Program-made: the position numbers and the translations under genes | Notes under the pieces: model-generated | Database searches by the model: none | Told to the model about the DNA's origin: nothing | The model's input: only the letters and a program-made list of their open reading frames with translations | In this document: positions 29,101 through 40,560 of the stretch, in pieces | How positions within the stretch are numbered: the first letter of the stretch is position 1 | Layout: every line of letters begins with the position of its first letter | Source: Sitta carolinensis | Lineage: Eukaryota; Chordata; Aves; Passeriformes; Sittidae | Assembly: GCA_032173965.1 (NCBI GenBank) | Contig: JAVUNC010000005.1 | Span: 43,758,501 to 43,822,500 of the forward strand | Reading direction: 5' to 3' | DNA length: 64,000 bases

Positions 29101-31473
29101 TTCCTACCAGGCATTGCTATAAAAAATGTTGGAGCCAATTTTTCTGAACTCTGAGAAGTCTGCAGATGACACAAAGCAGGAGGAGTGGCTGGTAGGCTGG
29201 CTGGGTGCACTGCCACCCACTGGGAATGGGACAGGGCCGGGAAACAGAACAAGAGGAAACTTATGCAGCTCTACAAAAGGATACACCACATCCTGCTCCT
29301 GGGCAGGAATCACCCAGGCACCAGTACAGACTGGGTGGGAAGAGAATGACCTGGGGGACAAGCTGTCCATGAGCCAGTAAGGAGCCCTTATGACAAAGGA
29401 GGCCGGCAGCCTCTGAAGCTGCATTTGGCAGAGCATCATCAGGTCCAGGCAGGTGATTCCTGCCCTCTCCTCAGCTCCCACAAAGCTGAAGTGCTGGGCC
29501 CAGTGCTCAGCAAAAAGGGAGACATGGATATGCTGGACTGAGTCCACCAAAATGCCAGGAGGACGATGAAAGGCCTTGGACATACCTGACCTATGAGGAA
29601 AGGCTGAGAGACCTGGGACTGTTCAGCATGGAGAAGGAAGGTCAAGGTGGACTTTATCCTTGTATGAGAAATTCTGTTCATATGATTTCTGAGTACACAT
29701 GGCACACAATAAAATCTGCTATTTCAATTTCTGGATTTTTAGAAAGACACCTGTCCCTTTCCTTGCTTAATATGGACAAAGTTCAAATAAAGATACTTTA
29801 AAAATTGTTGCACTCTGTGCTATTTAGTCGGTACCATTTAAAAAAAACACGAGCCAAAAAACTCTTGAGACAACAGCTAATATACTTGAGCTCTTGAAGT
29901 GTACTTTAGAGATCTGTGAGCCAGTGTGGGTCAGTTTACCACTGCTACATGAGTTCATAGTAGTTCTTCCCCTTTGAAGGTCTGAGGACAGGAGACAATA
30001 AATACCTCCTGCAAGAGTACAAGCACTGAGGGATTGAAAACAATTAGGATTTTAACAGACATATTGGGATCTCCTCAGAGTCCCAATGGGTTTGAGAAGT
30101 ATTAGTCACTTTCTCTAATCGCTGCAGGAAGACTAGCATAAGACAGAACAGAGGGGAAGGGTTTTGCACCTACAATGCAGATCTTTACTTCTCTTAGATG
30201 TACCAGGTATTGCGGTTTCACAGTACTGCAAAGTAAAAAGCTGAAACCCTAAAACAGGTATTAGAACAAATAAAAAATAAAACAAAACAGAGGCTATTTG
30301 CTCATGCTGTTCCTAGACTTACCCATTATCTAGAGTCTAGTGCTCCACAAAATAGTAAAATATTTCAAGCAGCAAATGAAGAAAAATTACTTTAAATCAG
30401 CCAAGAACATAGTCAAACAAAAACAACTACCTCATATAAAACATTCAATTGTTTTGACATCACCCAAAACTTTTTCTAATTATCAAAAAGTAATCTGCAT
30501 AAGATTCTCAAACAATCTGTTCTCTGGTTTCTTAATCTTATGTTCTAAATTCAGTTAGTGCTGAACCAGGCAGCACTTCAATAGCAACAGACTGATGACA
30601 AACTCAGTATTATGACTTTCCTTCAAGGTAAATTAGAACTAGAAGAAAGAGGAAAAAGTTTAGCTGCACATGTGAAAGTAATGTGATACCTAAGTAAACA
30701 GCTTATCAGCACTGTAAGGGATTCTCTGTGTATCAAGAGTAGTTCATAGTATTCTTGAGGTCTGAAGGTCAGGAAGATTTACTTCATGGCCCTTGAGTAT
30801 CACAGAAATCAGGGATCCTGAAATTATATTTTCGGTACAAAGGGCCAGTAAGTATGGTAACATTTTAGGGGTTCTAAAACAGAAGGCAACTGCACACAGA
30901 AACACGCCTCCCAATTCCCCTTTTTCAATCACATAAGATGTAACTTAACACACTAGACTAAAATCCCATCTTATTTTTAATAAGGGCAGCTGGGAGTGGC
31001 TCCAAATATCTTCTAGACAGAAACTGTAATACTGCCACAGAATTACATATTACTTTATTTTTATTACTATATTTATCACAGTATTACTTTATGTTAGGTA
31101 GATAAAGTTAAGCCTGTAAGGACTAAACGTATACTCCTTGCTTTTTAGAGCTAACACTCTCCAAGGTGGGAAGACACAGCCAGAAGTTTGGGGTTTTTTC
31201 AGCCTTGGATGGGTGTTTTTTTGCCTTTTTTGTTAACTTCATTAAAACAGTTCTGACAAACACCTAGTGAAATCATGATGAAGGAATCTTACTGAGGAAA
31301 GGAAAATAATTGCCTAACAGAGTTTTTTTATGTTCATCTTTCCATGTGCAAACACCAGGGACTAAATCATTAAGATGACCCGAATATGTTTTACAAGGAA
31401 GAAATTTAAATCTTCAGGGCCTACCTTCTCCTTAAAATATTTATCATGTTTAAAACCACAAGTGAAGACTAAA

Positions 31474-31532
<59 letters not shown>

Positions 31533-34500
31533 AGTGGCAGAAGACAAAGGGAACACCAGGAGAGGTAAAGTGTAGAACAGTCCGGGGGAACTGCCTAATG
31601 AGCCAGGGAGAAACTAGTAGATAACAACCTCAATACTCTTTTCGTTGTTCCTCCCAGTTCAGGCATTCTTGAGTTCATCAAGGCTGTATTCTGCACAAAG
31701 ACATGGAACAGCTGCAGTAAGAGCTATACATAGTCACAGAAGTCACAGGATACCTCAAAACTGCTTAATTCCCTTTCTGTTTTACCCAATAGTGTGGAAG
31801 TGAGGAGTTCGTTTTGTATTGGTTTTGGTTTTGTTTTAGTTTACTCATTAGTGAATTCTCACTACTCCCCTCCTGAGCTCAGGAAGGTGGGAGGGTGTCT
31901 AGTCCCAAACCTCTTCACATAAAGCTAAAAATATGTGAAAGTAGTTATTACTGAACTGATACTGTGTCTTTAGAGCCTTGAAAATTCTTACCAAAGCAAG
32001 GAATCCTGTAAGGAGGTTTGCAACGCAAGCAAAACCTAAAAAATTACTTTATTTTGCTGACAAAATTGCTGTTTTGGTCAGGAATGGAATTTTCAAACAA
32101 AAAAAAACCAACTCTTTAATGACATAATATACTAAACACTTCCAGTTGTGCAACACTGATACAAGATATGCACTACCCAAGGAAAGGAAGTATGCCACAG
32201 AAGTGCTCATACACTGGGCCAGACAGAAGGTAGCTGGTGATCCAGTTTTATTTATAGACCTAACAGTTTCCAGTAGTTTCACAAAACCTAAAATGACTGA
32301 GGGCTAACACATGCTGCAAACAAACCTGTTATCCTCCTATGAAGTTTACAGGTATCGTAGCAGTAAACAATTCTACCTTAGCCAAAAAACACTTGGATTT
32401 CCAGTTCTACATATTAAAACATTAAACCATCAATCAAATAGTCACAATACCAGGAACAGACATTTTTGTGTTAAGCCTTTTCTTTACACAAAATATTCAT
32501 CAAATGCTGCAATGTGGTTCCTGCTGCAATGTAGTTTTTAGGTTAATTCAACATATACAAGCATTTGTTTGTTTAGTCAGTGTTCAGACATTAGTACACT
32601 CACACTGCTGGGATAGCATAATAGCAGTAAACACTCTGAAATACTTAACAGGGAGCTGAGAAGTAGGTAAAAAAAAAAAAAAAAAAGTAGTCATGCAGAA
32701 AGAAGGAAAACCACCGTTGCCTCCACCCCACAAACTTGGTTCCTGTGTTGACAGAGCCTTCTGTAACTTTGTGTTGTAGTAGAAAAGATGTATTAGTATT
32801 TCTGTACATAAAATCATGACATACAATTACTTATTGGTAATCAATTTCAAATTCAAGATACTTAGTGAAATAACATCCTATTTGACATCCACTACCTAAT
32901 CAGTTTCTACTTACGGGAGATTAACACCTTCCTTAACACCTTTTATCTAGTAGCACTATAGTGATAAGCCAGATACTTAAAATTGTAAATTCTTTATTCC
33001 TTCAAAGGAGTTGGTGCTTAACAGCAAATACAAGTATTTCTCAGCAGGAGGAAAGGTGCGTTTTAAAACAACAAATTTAACACTTTATGATTAACAGGTA
33101 TACTGGGTTTGAATGGCCTGGTTTTTGATAGCAGGAGGGCTACAGGGTGATTTCTATTGAAACTCTCTATACTATTTCTCCTGAAACTGTGTAATATATC
33201 CTCACCATCCTCCCTCAATAGTTATAAATGTATAAACCTCTGAAGTATGTCCATCCCTGACTGACTAGAGCAAATCCAGAACTACAAATCATTAAACACT
33301 TTAAAAAAGTAATCATAAAACATACCTGACTTAATAGCTGTCCATGAAAAATGTTGTTAACCACATTCAAAACCTGCTTTATAAGTTTTCTTTGAGAAGC
33401 AGGGATGAGAGCTGGGTATCTGGTCCCGGTAGTCTCCAGTTCCTGCTGTACTTTATCCAAAAGTTCACAGAGAAATTCCTGAGCATCTTGTTGGGCATAC
33501 CCTCTGAAGGCTGGAATTAGTCTCCACACAGAATGAAGCATGGCAAAAGGAGACACCAGTGCCCATTTACCAGACCACATAACCTGGAATAGAGTATGCA
33601 ACTCATGACAGAGAGAAATATGCTTTGAACTGGGCTCCCTGGGCTGAATAAGTTCCATACTTTTTGATGCTCCTCCACTTAATCCAGAGGACAAACTAGG
33701 CCGCCTCACAGAATATGATCCCTTTACTTTCTCTTGGTTCTCATTCACGTGTAACGTTGAGGCAGCTAGCCGTTTATATGAAGATCTTGTTTTACCATTA
33801 GTTGCTGTTGCCAGCAGTTCCTGAGTTTGGTTGAGATCAAGCTTTAAAAAGCATTCTCGAAAAATAAGTAGGTGACTTAATACCTGCAGGACAGAATTCA
33901 TATAGCATGTGTTTCCCAGGTTTCTGAGTCCTGTTACTCCAGGAGTCACTGTAGGCCTTCGTTTAATTGGAGAGTCACTTATTTTTTTCAATCTCAGTTC
34001 TTCTGAGGTATATGTTTCTCTTAACTCTGCCAAAAATTCCATGTTCTGTGATGTTTTTTGAGGGGAGGGTTCTGGTTTTGAGGACACTCTAAACTGATTT
34101 TGTAAACGACTGCTCTTTCTTGGAGGCATCTTTTCCATCTCTGCTTTCAACTCACGCTTCCGTTCTTGCCTTCTCTTCCTAGCTTTGTCCTTTCTTATCT
34201 CTGCTTCTTCTTGACGTCTTTCTTCTTCCAAAATCCTTTTTCCAGTAGGTGTCAACTCAAGCCACGATCTAAACACTCTGCCAAGGACCGCACGCCGTCG
34301 GTGCCAGAGAGCCGTGAACATCCTATCTTCATTCCGAAGCGTGGCTTGGGCACCACCGTGTGCAAGGTAGGAATCATCACTTGTACCCATAGAACGCAAA
34401 GTCCTCCCGCTTCGAGTAGTGCAGTCATAGTTTTGACTCTTGATTGCACTTAATGTACTCCGCAAGAGTTTTAAATCACCGGTCGCATTGTCATTGAGAA

Positions 34501-34747
34501 CGTAATCGTCGCAGAGATAGCAGAAAACATACAGCTCATTTACTTCCAATGTCACCGGGTGGCCACTCTCCTGAAAGTGCTTTAGTGCATGTTCTTCGAT
34601 GTATCTTCCACACGCTACATGCGAGCAGCTGAGGCACGCCCACACGGATTCTGTAGTATTGCAGTCCACGCAATGCCATTTCTGAGGATTGAGAATGGAG
34701 TGATCTTGGGCCAGTCGCAGACGTCCTACGTGCTTACACTTATCCAT
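22918..34747 (-). CDS. USP44: USP44, ubiquitin carboxyl-terminal hydrolase 44 (complete, 5 coding exons)
   Basis: Spliced - strand exons 34747-33326, 25260-25062, 24588-24480, 23712-23507, 23117-22918 join in frame to 711 residues; I recall 712 for human. Cysteine protease removing ubiquitin in the nucleus: in mammals it stabilises the CDC20-inhibited state of the APC/C at the spindle checkpoint and deubiquitinates histone H2B. Seen: zinc-finger UBP domain at residues 4-80 (Cys4, His6, Cys26/29, Cys38/41, His43, Cys46, His53, His57, His63, Cys76/79), a basic coiled linker near 172-212, then the USP domain with Cys box [13 protein letters not shown] (Cys281), the QQDAQEF helix, zinc pair CLAC...CDQC, His box [10 protein letters not shown] (His635) and CND (652-653). 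All catalytic residues are intact. The start at MDKCKHVG is the first ATG in the exon. Confidence 0.98.
23118..23506 (-). other. USP44: USP44 intron between coding exons 4 and 5
   Basis: 389-base intron with a GTAGGA donor and a TTATTACAG acceptor. Nothing else recognised. Confidence 0.9.
23507..23712 (-). CDS. USP44: USP44 coding exon 4 of 5 (catalytic His)
   Basis: Acceptor CTTTCCAG, donor GTAGGA. Encodes [16 protein letters not shown] through [18 protein letters not shown] and SEG. It contains catalytic His635. Confidence 0.97.
23713..24479 (-). other. USP44: USP44 intron between coding exons 3 and 4
   Basis: 767-base GT-AG intron. Nothing else recognised. Confidence 0.9.
24480..24588 (-). 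CDS. USP44: USP44 coding exon 3 of 5
   Basis: Acceptor TTTGACCTCAG, donor GTGAGT. Encodes (T)[16 protein letters not shown] through [12 protein letters not shown], the conserved strand before the His box. Confidence 0.96.
24589..25061 (-). other. USP44: USP44 intron between coding exons 2 and 3
   Basis: 473-base GT-AG intron. Nothing else recognised. Confidence 0.9.
25062..25260 (-). CDS. USP44: USP44 coding exon 2 of 5
   Basis: Acceptor TTTTTTACAG, donor GTGAGT. Encodes [20 protein letters not shown] through KIYACDQCN, the USP zinc-ribbon region with its two Cys pairs. Ends in phase 1. Confidence 0.97.
25613..25703. repeat. A-rich low-complexity tract with A27
   Basis: (CA)5 followed by A-rich units and an uninterrupted A27 at 25,660-25,686, inside the large USP44 intron. 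Confidence 0.93.
29150..29670 (+). repeat. CR1 LINE fragment, copy B (sense)
   Basis: Starts at AAGTCTGCAGATGACACAAA, reading ADDTK (the reverse-transcriptase ADD motif), then shares with copy A at 20,490 the GAGGAGTGGCTGGTAGGC block and CCTGCTCCTGGGCAGGAA. It continues into GAGGAAAGGCTGAGAGACCT and GTTCAGCATGGAGAAGGAAG, the standard CR1 3' coding/UTR landmarks. It is antisense to USP44. Confidence 0.88.
31476..31530. repeat. A55 homopolymer
   Basis: Fifty-five consecutive A on the + strand inside the USP44 intron, with unique-looking sequence on both sides. Confidence 0.97.
33326..34747 (-). CDS. USP44: USP44 first coding exon (ZnF-UBP, linker, Cys box)
   Basis: Codes 474 residues in one exon, ending at HGQLLSQ with donor CAG|GTATGT in phase 0. 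It carries the whole zinc finger, the linker with its Arg/Lys/Glu-rich run, the Cys281 box and the Ser-rich insert ([10 protein letters not shown]) typical of USP44 and USP49. ATG at 34,747-34,745; the frame is open upstream to the acceptor at 34,829 but without another ATG. Confidence 0.97.
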
Positions 34748-34828
34748 TGTTAAAACTGAAATTGCAGAGATATGCTGGCAAAACACATCATCCAAACTAT
34801 TTTCTGCCCATGATATTTCAATCTGCAA
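34748..34828 (-). other. USP44: USP44 5'UTR portion in first coding exon
   Basis: Eighty-one bases between the acceptor and the ATG. The acceptor is T18 followed directly by AG (34,830-34,829); a second AG at 34,824-34,823 offers an alternative 6 bases in. The stretch is open in the USP44 frame. Confidence 0.75.
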
Positions 34829-35164
34829 CTAAAAAAAAAAAAAAAAAAGAAATTTATAGTTCATAAATACCCAGCTGTATCCCTTTTACAGGAGTCAGTG
34901 ATCTTCATCTCAATATTAATTTGGTACACTATCGTCATCCAGCTGAGCCCCACCAAAGACATGAAAGAAATCAGTCGTGCAGACACACACACTCAACACC
35001 TTCAACAGCAGTTCCGTGTTCACACTAAACTGCCTCCATCCCACTGTTTATATTCCCAGCGCTTTGTGGCTCAGGACTGAAGCATACGGGCTACACTAGG
35101 CCTGGTTTGTTTTTTTTAATGAAAGGGAACTGATTTTGTTAAAAGACATTGTTGCAGAGTTCGG

Positions 35165-35360
35165 ATACAAACCCAGCTTGAACTGAGAAGGGCTTCTCAG
35201 AGAAGCTGCGGCTGCACCCATGCCTAGAACTGTTCAGGGCCAGGTGGGATTGGACTTTTAACAACTGGGTCTAATTGGAGGTATCCCTGCGCACAGCAGG
35301 GATTAGACTACAGGATCTTTATGGTCCCTTGCAACTCAAACCATTCTGTGATTCCAAAAA
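35165..35360 (+). repeat. CR1 LINE 3' end (sense)
   Basis: Ends with GTATCCCTGCGCACAGCAGG, GATCTTTATGGTCCCTTGCA and ACTCAAACCATTCTGTGATT, the CR1 3' terminus in sense orientation. The upstream boundary is approximate. Confidence 0.85.
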
Positions 35361-38300
35361 TTCTCCTATTAATTCTACTCCTAAGCATACAGGTGCAGAA
35401 GTGCAAAGTTCACTTAAATTTATTATATTTACTCAGTGCCAACAGTTCAGACAAATCAGGCTTTATACAGCTCCAACTTAATCCATACCTTTAATTAATT
35501 CACTGCCCCTCTGTGCTCAGTAAACCTCATTATACCATTTCTATAACAATGTATCTTAAATCTCCATTTTAACACATCATCCTAACAGCTCTGAAAGAGT
35601 AACTTGGTAAAGCAGAACTTGATTTCTAAAGACAGAAATACCAGGAGATATCTACATCGGTTACCACAAACTTTATAAAAACTTTCTAATCCAGGTCTTC
35701 AAAAGATCATTTAAAAATCTGGCTAGCACTGGCCTATATTCTTTATTAAGTTTGTATGGTTGCATTTATTTGTTCAAAACTGCTAATTTTGCTTCTTTCT
35801 GTAGGGTGCATTTACCCAAAAGAGTCAGTCTCTGATTAGCAAAAAAATTAAAGAGACAGTGATTCATTCTTGTTTTTACCATTTTTTTGGACTATCTCTT
35901 TTAGATATAACATACAGAGATAATGATAATGGTGCTATGATTCATCATGAAGTGATTACATTTGATTTGGAGCATTTGTGCCCACCACATCACTGACCAG
36001 AAGGGCCAAAGAGCACACAGCACCAGTACCATTACGCACAGTGCTTGCCAGATGAAACAATTAATTCACCTGAGGAGTTCAAGGCTTTGTCAAATATTTA
36101 ATCTATGCCAAATGGGATGAGTTTGGCATTACAAATACATGCTGTGGACCTGGCCTAGGCTGTACAGTATCAAGGTCCTGGATTCTATGCTTTACGGGTA
36201 AATAAACCATACTACAAAAGTACTGAGCAACTCTGAACAGAACTAAAAAACTGTATTCCAGTTATTAGCCTTAAATATGCTAAAATTTATCAACTTCTAC
36301 AGTTATGAAACACACAAGAATAGGTTACTCAATACAGAACAGATGTTTAGTGTAAAATAAGCATTACATAGAGGGAATCCTAATGTACAATGACATGACA
36401 CCACTAAGGAAGGGAAACGGGTAAAAGGTTGCAGACTGCTAGAAAAGTAGCTCTAATTTTCATCTGGTTCTTTGATAAAAACTGTCGTTAAAAGATTCAG
36501 CCAAAAATGGCTTTGTTTAGTTAATCGGCCCATGGGCAGAGCCTTTTAAAATGTTACAATACAGATACCAACATAAGAGCTGCAATAACTCTCTAAGCAC
36601 ATAATCAGCACCCAGCATTGTGTGTGTTGTATAGAATTTATTCTGTAATGAAGAAAAGCTTGAACCAGCTATAGAGAAACTAAAAAACTGTAAACAGTTT
36701 TACATGCCCCTATTAATCTCTCATTCATTCTGGCTAAGAGTTGTTTCCAGTCCACACTGACTGCACCAAAGAATTTCAGGCACCAGACCGCTGGGGAGCC
36801 ATTCAGCAGTTCCCAGATCAAGTACCGGCCATAGTGTATCAGGGGAGGTTGAGATCTCGTGTGCTATGGTCAACAGATCACGAAAGTAATGGTTTGCTTA
36901 ACTTTTTCATCTTGCTTGCACCCATAACATTCCATCCATCTAGAAGGCAATCTTACCTTCAAGCTGCCAATTAGATTCTTTTACAAATAGTTGTGCACAG
37001 TAAGTTTGCTTTTTATATTGTCTTTATAAATAAGACCACCAGCATTAGCGCATGTCTTCTAATCTGACCACCTCTTTTCCACAACAAAGTGGAACTTTTG
37101 TAACACTGATAAAATTTAGGATATTAGTATGTATGTAAAGTGTGCCACTATAATTTATACATACACAGAATTTTAAGAGACAAGACTCATCTCTGTGTTT
37201 TTGGCTAACATACAAAGATTCTACTGCATAACATAGTAACAGACCTTTCCAGCAGACCAGAAAAGAACACTAAACCCTGCCTTCCCACAGGGCTGTCACA
37301 CAGAGCAATGCTGTCAATCAGAGGAATCTGCCAGGTCAACTCTCTCTAGATTTGTTAAAGTCACTGTGTAAACCCTGTGCCTTATTTTTCCCTTCTTTTC
37401 AATACTGTATGATCAGATTATTTTTTTTTCACACTTTTAAAAACATTCTCAAGACTAAAACTATTTACAAGCCTCAGTGTAAGCAGATATTGGACTGAGG
37501 ACAAAAGTAGTCCACTGATTTCTGGACAGCCACTGTGTAAATCAGGACTGCACATTCAAGCTCTTCATGGAAAAGTAGCACAATTCTACGAAAGCGCAAG
37601 ATCAGCACCTCGAAGGGAAAAACCTAAAGCCCCAGCTCCCCCACCAGCAACCAAGCCAGCATGACATTTTCCCACCTACATCGATGTGTGGAGAAAAGAG
37701 ACAGGGTGGAAGGGGGAGGGGGAGGGAAACAGCATGGGAGAAGTCTTTCTTTGAAAAAAAGTGAAGAAATCAAAATGCAGTTTGGTCATAAAGACAGCAA
37801 TATCTGAAAACACTGCAAAAAAGCTTAGAGCACAAAAGTGAGACCAAGAAAACTTCAGATGAATGTCAAGCAGCACACTGACATCATGAATGTCTGAAAT
37901 ACTGAGACTGCTTCAACCCATAACATATAAAAACCGAACCTTAGAACCAAAACTTGACAAAAGATCACAGAGTTAAAACACGAGTGATGTGACATATAAC
38001 GATGGAAGAAACAGGAAAAATACTGCATACTCATTCCAACACCTGAAAATTGTAGCTGGAATAAAATAGTACAATCTAATGCTCCGATGTTAAAATTCCC
38101 TAAAGGAAGTTATTCAGCCCTAGTTTCTGCATTCTTCTCTCCCGAGGTTCAGTCCTGTGCACACACACAAAGAAACTGTGAATTAGCTGACCAGCACTTC
38201 AGAGATCAAGCCCCCCTCTGTGTTCTTACCACAGACCTGAGCTGAAGTAGTAAGCAAAATAACAATTACTAGCATATAGAATAGTACTATTGAAAGCATT

Positions 38301-40036
38301 AAGTTGTCTGGAAACAAGACACACAGAAGTTTTTTCTTGCAGGAAAGTTTCATAAGCTAGAAACCAAGATATATTAGAAAAGGATTTTTTTATTGTACCA
38401 TATTTCACCCTTACTGACATGCTCATTCCTTTTGTTCCACTCAAGGATGGCTGGCAAAATGTACATTTTTGGGTAATTCATGAGCTGAAAAAGTACTTGA
38501 TGCCAAAAACCAATTTAGAAGTCATGAAAATTGATGGTTTTCTTCTATTTCTGTTCCATGCAAAAAAAAAAAGTAAAAAAAAAAAAAGTAACAATTTAAG
38601 GGTCATTTTCACAGCTGACAAACTTATAAAATGTAACTATAAACAAAAGGATGTATTTTACCCTCAGTCACTACTTGTGTAATTAATTGCCTGACACATA
38701 AATGAGAAGTCTCAAACATTAGACTAGAAATACAGTCCAGAATTTTACAATTATATATACAAGTGTGTGTGCTCTTGTGCCCCATTTATATTCTGGCTTT
38801 TGAATCAGATGACCCTTTACCAACTGATTTCCATCAGGTTCAGAGTACCTGTTGAATATCTGAAAACAAAAGAATCATGGGTGTTTAAACAACTCGAAGT
38901 TTAAATAAAAAATAGACTAACTAGAAGGCAGATGTACTGCTTTATTGCTTTTAAACGAGTTTTCTTTAAGAAAACAACTCAACGAAACACTTATATGCTA
39001 ACTTCCAGCTGCAGTAGAGTCCTGTAACCGTAACAATTTAGACTTGAAAGCAAAGCAGCAGTTCAAAAAGAAAATTTTTTAATTATTTCCGATTTCTAAC
39101 AGAACAGTCTTTGACAAGAAACCCCCCAGTCTCCCTTCTTTGGAGTCGTGCAGATCGCTATTTAACTTGTTTTGCTCTATTTTTTTTTTTTTTTTTTTTA
39201 ATTACCCAGCTAAAGAACGTACATCCAGTGTGCTACCTAGAAGTGGCCATTTACCTTATGACACCACAGACAGCGGTACAGCTTTAAATTCGATGTCGAC
39301 TACTTCAAATAACCGCGCGTTTCCTGCAGGAGACTTCACGATAAACAAACAATACAGATTGAAGCACTTTCACACAAGCACGAAAACCACGGCACTTCTT
39401 ACTGATGTGAAGCTACACTTGACAATTCATGCCGTTTAGAAAAACGAGCATCTCTGACTGCTCTGACAGCTGCTGTCTGACAGCCCCTGCGAGCACAGGC
39501 ACCCCGGCTAGGTCGGCCCAGGGCTCGGTGCCGCTCCCGGGGGAGCTCCGGCGCTTCCCGGCGCTCCGCGACATGGCGCGACTTCGCCTCTGGCCACCAC
39601 GGGCAGGAGCCGGGAGCGGCGGGCCCAGCTCACCGCCGCCCTCCGCTCCCCCCTCGCCTCGACGTCCCCCCGGCCCTCAGGGAAGAGTACGGGAGCGGGC
39701 CCCATGCGGGGGTCCCCCACCACACAGCGAGCGCGGCGGGAAGGCGGCACAATCCCTGCTGCCCGGCGGGAATGGCCGGTCCCAGGGTCCCGCTCCCCCG
39801 ACCCCGCGCCGCGCCCGGCTCGCCCCCGCGACAACGAGCGCCTCCTCCTCAGGTGCCCCTCCGCAGGCACCGCGCCGCCGCTGCCGTCCCTCCCCGGGGA
39901 AAAGCGACCCATGTCTCCCGCCCCGCGCTCCCCCTCCGCCGGGCACCTGCTCCCCGCAGGCCGGCCCCGGGCGGGCTGGCAGCGCCGCCGCACCGCTGCC
40001 GCTCCCGCCCGCCGGTCCCGCACGCACCCTTCACCC

Positions 40037-40047
40037 GCCGCCATCTT
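40037..40047 (-). promoter_or_regulatory. YY1 motif AAGATGGCGGC
   Basis: Perfect YY1 core on the - strand. In CpG-island promoters this motif usually lies just downstream of the TSS and points along the transcript. It contains an ATG (40,044-40,042). Confidence 0.7.
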
Positions 40048-40094
40048 GAGCGCCCCGAGCCGCCGCCGCCGCCGCCTCGGAGCGGCCCCTCCGC

Positions 40095-40101
40095 GACGTC
40101 A
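40095..40101 (-). promoter_or_regulatory. CRE-like site TGACGTC
   Basis: Seven of eight bases of the CREB/ATF palindrome, about 50 bases upstream of the YY1 motif on the USP44 strand. Confidence 0.5.
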
Positions 40102-40560
40102 GTGCCGCGCGGGGCCGCCCCCGCCCGGCCCACACCCCCGCCCGGGCGGGGAGCTCGGCGGGCGGCGGGGGCCCGGGGGAACGCACGCACGGCAGCGGCG
40201 GGGGAGCGCCGCCAACATCCCCGCGCTCGCCCACCACCCGCACCCCCCCGGCCGCCCCGGACCCTGCCGCCGCCGCCCCGCACCCACCTGCCCATCGCCA
40301 TGTGCCGCCGGCGAGTCTGTCACCAGATTTGTAGTGGCAACCGAAGTCCTTCCCTCGTCTCCTCCCACCTCCTCCCACCTCCCTCGGCCTCCCCCGCCCG
40401 CCGGGCCGAGCGGGCCGGTCCCGCGGGGCCGGAGGCGGGCAGCCCGGTGGGGAGCGCCGGGCCCGTCGGGAGCCGCTTCCCGAGGCGGCCGCTGCCCCAG
40501 CCCGTGCTGCGGGGCACCTGTTTGCCCCGAGGTGGGTCTGTACCAGCCGGGAAGAAGGGT

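Larger units (their letters stand above)
25261..33325 (-). other. USP44: USP44 large intron between coding exons 1 and 2
   Basis: 8 kb AT-rich intron. It contains a low-complexity A-rich tract at 25,613-25,703, a sense-strand CR1 copy at 29,150-29,670, and an A55 run at 31,476-31,530. No other gene seen on either strand. Confidence 0.88.
34831..40060 (-). other. USP44: Presumed USP44 5' intron
   Basis: About 5 kb between the first coding exon acceptor and the CpG island. It is AT-rich, with one CR1 3' end (35,165-35,360) and a T19-like tract at about 39,180. It is called an intron because the coding exon begins with a splice acceptor; the donor exon is not proven. Confidence 0.6.
39470..40560 (-). 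promoter_or_regulatory. USP44: CpG island, probable USP44 promoter and first exon
   Basis: About 1.1 kb of very GC- and CpG-dense sequence in AT-rich surroundings, 5 kb upstream of the first USP44 coding exon. Many CCGCCC/GGGCGG boxes. A CRE-like TGACGTC (40,101-40,095) and an AAGATGGCGGC YY1 motif (40,047-40,037) both lie on the USP44 strand, in the order expected for a TSS between about 40,050 and 40,090. Long overlapping open frames in several phases are what GC-rich DNA gives by chance. Divergent + strand transcription is possible. Confidence 0.8.

Noticed and set aside
31375..31575. 66-codon frame with a polylysine run
   Set aside because: It is the translated A55 tract.
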